A stretch of 64,000 nucleotides of DNA from Hyphomicrobiales bacterium. Lineage in GTDB: Bacteria > Pseudomonadota > Alphaproteobacteria > Rhizobiales > Rhizobiaceae. This document shows positions 58,773 to 64,000 of the stretch, one piece after another; within the stretch, counting starts at the first letter, position 1; each line of letters starts with the position of its first letter. A program made the translations under genes and the position numbers. Location of the stretch: the NCBI GenBank assembly GCA_900468535.1, contig UBTY01000023.1, positions 1-64,000 of the forward strand, in the 5' to 3' direction. The notes under the pieces were generated by a model. That model did no database searches, had not been told where the DNA came from, and saw only the letters and a list, made by a program, of their open reading frames with translations.

Positions 58773-59774
58773 ATGACGATTACAGACACATCGACAAAAC
58801 CATCCGCTCCTGCGAGGACGTCCATCCTGCAGCTTGCGAGCCGCTACGGCACGGCCGTTGCTCTCCTGTTGCTCATTGTCTTCAACATCGCGGTCACCCC
58901 GAACTTCCTTTCCTGGCAGACCCTCAACGTCAATCTGACCCAGGTCGCCACTATCGTCATCGTCGCAACGGGTATGACGTTGGTGATTGCCACCGGCGGC
59001 ATCGATCTCTCCGTCGGCTCGCTGATGGCGATCGCGGGCGCGATTGCGCCAATGATCTTCCTCGGCACGATCGTTCCGATAGACAGCGCCCCTCTCGCAG
59101 TCGGGCTCGCGTTTCTAATCCCGATCATCATCGCGATGCTCTTCGGTTGGTTCAACGGGCTACTGGTTACGCGTTTTGCCATCCAGCCGATCGTCGCGAC
59201 ACTCGTTCTCTTCATTGCCGGACGGGGAATTGCGCAGGTGATGACCAACGGCAATCTGCAGGTCTTCAAGAATCCAGCCTTTCAGTTCATCGCAATGGGG
59301 CACATCGCGGGAATACCGGCGCAAGTCGTACTGATGATCGTCATAACGATACTTGCCTACTGCCTGATACGCTTCACCACGATCGGCCGGCAGATCATTG
59401 CAGTCGGCGGAAACGAAAAGGCGGCGCGGCTGACGGGCATTCCCGTGAGGCGCATCAAGACGCTGGTCTATGTGATCAGCGGAGCCTTGTCCGGTATCGC
59501 AGGATTGGTGGTCGTCGCCCGCAATTCGGCCAGCGACGCGAACCTCGTCGGCATGGGCATGGAGCTTGATGCCATTGCAGCGGTCGCCGTCGGCGGTTCG
59601 CTGCTGACCGGCGGAAGAGCCAACATCTTCGGCACGTTGCTTGGAGCCTTCGTCATCCAGCTCGTGCGCTACACTCTGCTTGCGAATGGTGTGCCCGATG
59701 CCGCAGCTCTCGTCGTCAAGGCAGGGCTCATCATCGTCGCAGTCTTCATCCAGCAGCGCGCCGACAGGAGCTGA
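58773..59774 (+). CDS. ytfT: CUT2 sugar ABC transporter permease, YtfT-like
   Basis: 333 residues from ATG 58773, 2 bases after the ATPase stop (TTG 58767 would overlap it). Eight to ten hydrophobic segments, with GMTLVIATGGIDLSVGSLMA and AIAAVAVGGSLLTGGRANI characteristic of RbsC-like permeases. It pairs with the next gene's product. Confidence 0.9.
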   Translation: MTITDTSTKPSAPARTSILQLASRYGTAVALLLLIVFNIAVTPNFLSWQTLNVNLTQVATIVIVATGMTLVIATGGIDLSVGSLMAIAGAIAPMIFLGTIVPIDSAPLAVGLAFLIPIIIAMLFGWFNGLLVTRFAIQPIVATLVLFIAGRGIAQVMTNGNLQVFKNPAFQFIAMGHIAGIPAQVVLMIVITILAYCLIRFTTIGRQIIAVGGNEKAARLTGIPVRRIKTLVYVISGALSGIAGLVVVARNSASDANLVGMGMELDAIAAVAVGGSLLTGGRANIFGTLLGAFVIQLVRYTLLANGVPDAAALVVKAGLIIVAVFIQQRADRS

Positions 59775-59775
59775 G

Positions 59776-60759
59776 ATGTTTCTTACCACCATGAAATCCT
59801 TTGCACCGAAATCTTCAGGCGACCTTGCCCGGCTCGGCGTGCTGATTGCGCTGTTGGCGCTGATCGTCTTCGGCGCCCTGCGCTATGACAACTTCCTGTC
59901 GCCGTTCAACATCCTGACGTTCCTTCGCTATAACTCGATGTTCGCCTTGATCGCCCTCGGCATGGCCTTCGTCATCATGACCGGCGGCATAGACCTGTCG
60001 GTTGGCGGCGTCGCAGCACTTGCCAGCGTCGTTTCGGCGTTAGCATCGCCTTATGGTTGGTTGCCAGGGCTTGCGGCGGGTATGCTGACAGGCCTTGTTG
60101 CCGGCCTCTTCAACGGGATGGTCATCACCAAGCTGCGCATTCAGCCATTCATTGCCACCCTGGCCGCCATGCTGGCAGCCTATGGAAGCGCGCTGCTGCT
60201 GGCAGACAATCAATCGGTTTCCGTATCCTACGATACCGCCTTTGTGTCGATCGGTCAGGATGATTGGCTGGGCTTCCCGATCCCAGGATGGATCGCCTTC
60301 GGCGCGTATATCGCAGGCTGGGTCATCCTCGAGCGCCGGCCTTTTGGCCGCCATGTGCTGGCGATCGGCGACGGCGAACACACGGCCTCATTGATGGGCC
60401 TGAAGGTCGAGCGCACGCTGCTCGCGGTCTACGCCATGTCCGGCCTGCTGGCTGGTCTCGCTGGCGTACTCCTTGCCGCGCAGTTCGGCGCAGGTCAGCC
60501 GACCGAAGGTGTGGGTTGGGAACTGTTCGCAATCGCTTCGGTCGTTGTCGGCGGCACGCTCCTGACCGGAGGATCGGGTTCAGTCGGCGCGACGCTCGCC
60601 GGTGCGCTCCTTCTCGGAATGGTCTTCAACGTTCTGAATTTCGAGAACGGGCTCGGCTGGATTTCGCTCTCTGCCTACTGGCAGTCGGTGATCCGCGGCG
60701 CCTTCTTGCTCGTCGTCGTGATCCTGCAGGCCCGCCTCACGGCACGATCCGCGTCCTAA
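59776..60759 (+). CDS. yjfF: CUT2 sugar ABC transporter permease, YjfF-like
   Basis: 327 residues from ATG 59776, which follows AGGAGCTGAG and lies one base after the previous stop. MAFVIMTGGIDLSVGGVAAL and IASVVVGGTLLTGGSGSVG mark the RbsC-like family. Two different permeases in one operon is the ytfQRT-yjfF arrangement. Its 3' end adjoins a minus-strand toxin fragment. Confidence 0.9.
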   Translation: MFLTTMKSFAPKSSGDLARLGVLIALLALIVFGALRYDNFLSPFNILTFLRYNSMFALIALGMAFVIMTGGIDLSVGGVAALASVVSALASPYGWLPGLAAGMLTGLVAGLFNGMVITKLRIQPFIATLAAMLAAYGSALLLADNQSVSVSYDTAFVSIGQDDWLGFPIPGWIAFGAYIAGWVILERRPFGRHVLAIGDGEHTASLMGLKVERTLLAVYAMSGLLAGLAGVLLAAQFGAGQPTEGVGWELFAIASVVVGGTLLTGGSGSVGATLAGALLLGMVFNVLNFENGLGWISLSAYWQSVIRGAFLLVVVILQARLTARSAS

Positions 60760-60765
60760 GAGTGA

Positions 60766-60876
60766 CCAATCTTCGGTGCGTAAGTTGACCACGCGATCGA
60801 ACTCTCGCCGGTTGTTTGTCACCACGATTGATCCCCGGGAACGTGCGTGCCCCGCGATAAGGTAGCCTCGGCGGAA
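60766..60876 (-). pseudogene. C-terminal remnant of a VapC-type PIN-domain toxin
   Basis: A minus-strand frame encodes LIAGHARSRGSIVVTNN followed by RREFDRVVNLRTEDW, very close to the standard VapC ending (LIAAHA..LVTNN.REF.RV.GLR.E.W). The residue before LIA, normally an active-site aspartate, is tyrosine, one base change away. Only about 37 residues can be recognised; the start and the antitoxin gene are missing, and the frame runs on into the yjfF 3' end. It is a decayed fragment. The remainder of 60760-60912 shows nothing else. Confidence 0.7.
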
Positions 60877-60912
60877 GGCGGCGCCATGCCGTGCGCCGCC
60901 CCATTGCTGAAC

Positions 60913-61617
60913 TCAGGACTGGTTTGCCATGGCGCTTGATGCGCTGGTCTTGCGGGCTTTCGTCCGCTTGTAGATGAAGAAGTAGAGCTTCACATATTGG
61001 CCGACGAGGATCGCATTCAGGATGGTGCCCTCGCGGATGAACTTGATCTCGCCAAGAAATCCGAGGCCGATCAATGCAGCAGTTACGAGAAGGGTGCAGT
61101 CAAACCCTGTCTTGATATTGCCCCACTTCCAGCCGGTACGCTTGAAGATCGTGTTGACGAACATATCAATCGGCATCAGCACGAGATTGGCCCGGATCAT
61201 GAGGAAGAGGCCGAAAGCGAGAGCGGCATCGCCGACAGCCAGCAGAGCGACCTTGAGATAGTACACGTCGAGCTGAACGAACTCGGTAAGTCGCAGATTG
61301 AGATCCAGACACGCGGCTAGGACGAAAGCCGGGATCAGCGACGCAAAATTCTTGAGGCCGAAATCCTTTGGCAGCACCAGGTAGGTGAGGAAGAGCATGA
61401 ACAGTTCAAGGATAAAGTTATATGTACCCTGACTGAGCGGCGGGTAAACGAGCGTCATCGTGCGTGTGAGGCTGCTCTGCGGTGATATGCCAACGCCCGC
61501 ACGGATCGCCAAGCTGACCCCCAATGTCAGGATGTAAATTCCCACCACGTACATGATCCAGCGGCGCGTCAGGCTGCCGGTATCGACGATCTCGGCTTCC
61601 GCCGGTTTGTGTGCCAT
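60913..61617 (-). CDS. YczE/YitT-family integral membrane protein
   Basis: 234 residues from ATG 61617 after GGGAGGAAAT. Five to six hydrophobic segments, starting IMYVVGIYILTLGVSLAI, with the family motifs GVGISPQSSLTRTM and MPIDMFVNTIFKRTGWKWG, which resemble YczE/YitT proteins. The role is unknown; some relatives are suspected transporters. It is transcribed after the amidohydrolase gene, with a strong hairpin between, so the two may work together. Confidence 0.78.
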   Translation of the reverse strand: MAHKPAEAEIVDTGSLTRRWIMYVVGIYILTLGVSLAIRAGVGISPQSSLTRTMTLVYPPLSQGTYNFILELFMLFLTYLVLPKDFGLKNFASLIPAFVLAACLDLNLRLTEFVQLDVYYLKVALLAVGDAALAFGLFLMIRANLVLMPIDMFVNTIFKRTGWKWGNIKTGFDCTLLVTAALIGLGFLGEIKFIREGTILNAILVGQYVKLYFFIYKRTKARKTSASSAMANQS

Positions 61618-61732
61618 GATTTCCTCCCAAGTATGCGCCGCATTGCCTCCCCCTGGTCGGGCCGCTCGCGCTGATCTCTTTACCACTCGGATGTCCGGGA
61701 ACTCCCATTCCCAACCGTCCACGTTCAGATTG

Positions 61733-61758
61733 CTCACAGGCGCGACCGCGCCTGTGAG
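61733..61758 (-). terminator. 26-base perfect palindromic hairpin after the amidohydrolase gene
   Basis: CTCACAGGCGCG (61733-61744) and CGCGCCTGTGAG (61747-61758) are perfect 12-base arms separated by AC. It is 13 bases past the amidohydrolase stop and 115 bases before the membrane-protein start. There is no T-run on the minus strand, so it may only partly stop transcription. Confidence 0.6.
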
Positions 61759-61771
61759 TGGTTCGCGCATT

Positions 61772-63499
61772 TCAGTGCATCAGTCGGAAGCGATGCAGCG
61801 AAATGAAAAGGCTGAGCAGTTTGTTGACGACGGGCTCTCCTTCGTTGCGGTTGCCCATCTCCTCGAGGGCTGCATCAACGGAACTCGCCGCCGCGGTCAA
61901 CTCGGATACGGTCATGTTCGCCATGACGCCATAGATATCGAGCGGCATGACGGCCTTCTCTCGCTTGCTCTCTGTCACAATGCAAGCGCCGGCATATGTA
62001 TCCACCTGCTTCACGCAGTAGCACATTTCCTCGCTCTCCTCGCCGACGACAACGAAGTACGGCTTCGGGGCGGGCCAGAAGGTTGCGACCGCGCCGCGAT
62101 CGATCGAAACGCCCTTGAACAGGCCATTGACGATATGGCGTTTGCCATTGGCATAGCGCTGGATGACCGAAAGGCGGGAATATTTGGCGCCATCGACTTC
62201 AGGTACGACTTTGCCATCTCGCAGTGGTACCCAGACCTCTTGGTAGAATTTTGCATGGCCGCGGCCATAGACGTCGAAAAGATAGACCTTCGCCTTGCTG
62301 CCATCGTCCGAAATCTCGAGCGGCACGATATCGAGCTGGTTGGGCGTAAGATCTGCGAGTCCGGGAACGCCCTTTTTGCACATCTCGGAATAGTCGATCT
62401 CCGCATTCTTCAACAACTTGCGGTCCCTGGCGACCATCTCGCCGTCCTTGAAGACATAGAGCGGGTTTATCTTCGACAGGCTGTCTGTCAGCACGATGTC
62501 GGCGAAGCGGCCAGGCGTCAGCGAACCGATCCGGTCCTCCATATGGAAGGAGCGCGCCGTGTTCAGGGTTGCCATCTTGATGGCATGGATCGGGTTGATC
62601 CCCATCTCCGCGCAAAGAGAGATGATCCAGTCCATGTGCCCCATGGTCAGCAGGCGTTCGACCGAGATGTTGTCCGTGCAAAGCATGAAATTGTCGGTCG
62701 GCCATTTGCGATCGACGATGGCACGTAGCAGGGTCCTGATCACCTCCGCGCTACCGACACCGAACTTGATATGTGTCGGGAACCCATAGCGGACGCTCTT
62801 CTCGAGGTCCTTCTCGTTCCAGACGTCGTGATTGTTCGAGCAACCGATAGCCGGCAGGTAGTTGAGAATCATCTCGGGGAGCGCGGTGACGCCCCAGTGA
62901 CCGTTCATGAATCCACCCTGCGCACGGACCCAGGCAGCCTTGCGGAAGTCGTCGTCATTGCCGGAGGAATAGGTGAAGTGTTCGAACTCGCCGAGCCCGA
63001 TCACCGGCTCCATCTTCAGAACGGCTTCAGTCACGGATGCTGCCGTCTTCTTGCCTGGCGCAAATGCATAGAGACGATAGGGCAGCTTTTCATAGTCACG
63101 GAAAAGGTTTTCCGCGGCCTTGATCCCCTCTTCGCCCGCCGCACTCAGGAGATCGAGGCATTCAGAATAGATTGTTGTCGTGCCACAGGGCACCATCGCC
63201 TCCGCAAGAGCGGTGGGGTGCGCGAGCTGGGATTCGAAATGGATGTGGGCGTCGATCAGGCCAGGAATGGCATAGAGCCCCTTGCCATCGAAAACATCCT
63301 TCACCTTCAACACGCTCTCATCAGGATTGAGCGCGACGATCCGCTTGTCGTAGACCAGGATCGAGCCCTGATAGACGGTTTCGCCATGCACATCGAGGAT
63401 GTTGAGATTTTTGAGCAGGAGATCGGCTTCACGTTCTCCGTTCAGGATCGCGAATATGGCTCGTACTTTGTCGTAGTGAGCGGCTTCCGTTTTATTCAA
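61772..63499 (-). CDS. Adenine-deaminase-like amidohydrolase with altered motifs
   Basis: About 575 residues from TTG 63499, which follows GGAGGA (GTG 63511 has no ribosome site). The architecture is that of adenine deaminase: small beta domain, TIM barrel with DAHIHFES, LGEF, NGHWG, SNNHDV and MLCTDN, then the MATLNTARSFH segment, and a C-terminal domain. Compared with E. coli Ade as I recall it, the DPHEI loop reads SECLD, the CTDD pair is CTDN, and the C-terminal SHDSHN block is absent. The metal-binding HxH and later histidines remain. The substrate is therefore uncertain. A divergent LysR gene may control it. Confidence 0.8.
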   Translation of the reverse strand: MNKTEAAHYDKVRAIFAILNGEREADLLLKNLNILDVHGETVYQGSILVYDKRIVALNPDESVLKVKDVFDGKGLYAIPGLIDAHIHFESQLAHPTALAEAMVPCGTTTIYSECLDLLSAAGEEGIKAAENLFRDYEKLPYRLYAFAPGKKTAASVTEAVLKMEPVIGLGEFEHFTYSSGNDDDFRKAAWVRAQGGFMNGHWGVTALPEMILNYLPAIGCSNNHDVWNEKDLEKSVRYGFPTHIKFGVGSAEVIRTLLRAIVDRKWPTDNFMLCTDNISVERLLTMGHMDWIISLCAEMGINPIHAIKMATLNTARSFHMEDRIGSLTPGRFADIVLTDSLSKINPLYVFKDGEMVARDRKLLKNAEIDYSEMCKKGVPGLADLTPNQLDIVPLEISDDGSKAKVYLFDVYGRGHAKFYQEVWVPLRDGKVVPEVDGAKYSRLSVIQRYANGKRHIVNGLFKGVSIDRGAVATFWPAPKPYFVVVGEESEEMCYCVKQVDTYAGACIVTESKREKAVMPLDIYGVMANMTVSELTAAASSVDAALEEMGNRNEGEPVVNKLLSLFISLHRFRLMH

Positions 63500-63612
63500 G
63501 TCTTCCTCCACGTCAGCTGTTTCGACCGACTATGGCCGGCCACGTCTATTCTGGAGGCTTGAATATGCAGACCGGCCGCTGTCGCCTCCCCCGTGGATAT
63601 GCTGTCATTGCA

Positions 63613-63665
63613 CCGTTCCCGAAAAGCATTATTTTATGCGCATATCGTACGCTTTTCGAGAACGG
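63613..63665. repeat. 15-base inverted repeat upstream of the LysR gene
   Basis: CCGTTCCCGAAAAGC (63613-63627) and GCTTTTCGAGAACGG (63651-63665) are inverted copies with one mismatch, around a 23-base AT-rich spacer that contains ATGCGCAT. It lies in the 183-base gap between the divergent amidohydrolase and LysR genes and ends 17 bases before the LysR start. Confidence 0.6.
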
Positions 63666-63682
63666 TCATGGAAGGATCCTCG

Positions 63683-64000
63683 ATGCTGCATTCACGCGTT
63701 CTGCGCTACCTTGATGAAGTGGCCCGCAGCGGATCCATTCGGGCGGCCGGCGAACGGTTGAACGTCGCCCCATCGGCGATCAACAAGCATATACTGCTTC
63801 TTGAGGAAGACGTTGGCGAAGCACTGTTCGAGCGCCTGCCACGCGGGCTTCGTCTGACGCCGGCCGGCGAGGTGCTCGTTGCTCACGTTCGCAGAACCAT
63901 GCAGGAATATCGTCAGGTCGAGGCTGAGATCCGCGATATGAAGACGCTGCAAGATGGTGAGATCATCATTGCGACGATGAGCGGACTTGCAGGCGGCATC
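63683..64000 (+). CDS. LysR-family regulator (5' part, cut by window edge)
   Basis: The first 106 residues of a LysR protein from ATG 63683, preceded by GGAAGG. The helix-turn-helix reads LRYLDEVARSGSIRAAGERL and NVAPSAINKHILLLEEDVG, followed by LFERLPRGLRLTPAGEVL; the effector domain begins at about residue 90 and runs off the window. It is divergent from the amidohydrolase and YczE-like genes and probably regulates them. Confidence 0.9.
   Translation, partial: MLHSRVLRYLDEVARSGSIRAAGERLNVAPSAINKHILLLEEDVGEALFERLPRGLRLTPAGEVLVAHVRRTMQEYRQVEAEIRDMKTLQDGEIIIATMSGLAGGI

Overview
The window looks like a stretch of a high-GC alphaproteobacterial replicon, most likely Rhizobiaceae (Rhizobium, Agrobacterium or Ensifer relatives). 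The pointers are a divergent pair of DUF982 genes (a family concentrated in rhizobia), thu-like sugar genes, galactofuranose-type and polyamine-type ABC operons, several LacI regulators, and Shine-Dalgarno-led operons with GTG and TTG starts. No rRNA, tRNA, CRISPR array or insertion sequence was seen. Density of catabolic and transport genes would fit a chromid or megaplasmid, but that is inference.

Layout. 1-2.4 kb: the end of an unknown gene, an orphan LacI regulator and an AraC regulator. 2.5-10.6 kb: a branched-chain acid operon (SDR dehydrogenase, thiolase, acyl-CoA dehydrogenase, and E1alpha, E1beta, E2 and E3 of branched-chain 2-oxoacid dehydrogenase) that fits isoleucine breakdown and ends at a strong terminator. 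10.6-30.8 kb: an aromatic amine and phenylacetate supercluster. Copper amine oxidase, aldehyde dehydrogenase and a FeaR-like regulator turn phenethylamine-type amines into phenylacetate. PaaK, PaaABCDE, PaaG, PaaZ, a fused hydratase/dehydrogenase in place of PaaF and PaaH, and PaaJ take it to acetyl-CoA and succinyl-CoA. PaaI, PaaY, PaaN, PaaR and an extra PaaA/PaaC-like protein accompany them. Two almost identical palindromes, one in the paaN-paaG divergent promoter region and one upstream of paaJ, are likely PaaR operators and would put the whole cluster under one repressor.

31-39 kb: recX, an RND efflux pump (adaptor plus permease), a divergent OmpR-type two-component system, and two DUF982 genes. 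39.3-46.5 kb: a PaaX-family regulator at the end of a polyamine-type ABC operon, divergent from a GntR regulator and mannonate dehydratase (uxuA). 46.6-54.6 kb: a LacI regulator and Gfo/Idh/MocA oxidoreductase divergent from a CUT1 sugar ABC transporter with two ThuA-like proteins, with a clear LacI-type operator between them. 54.7-60.8 kb: a small ORF, a LacI regulator and a CUT2 transporter resembling YtfQ-YtfR-YtfT-YjfF. 60.8-64 kb: a fossil VapC toxin fragment, a YczE/YitT-type membrane protein, an adenine-deaminase-like amidohydrolase with altered motifs, and the start of a divergent LysR regulator.

The least explained parts are the extra PaaA/PaaC-like protein, the altered amidohydrolase with its membrane partner, the polyamine-type transporter tied to uxuA, and the thu-like cluster with two ThuA proteins.
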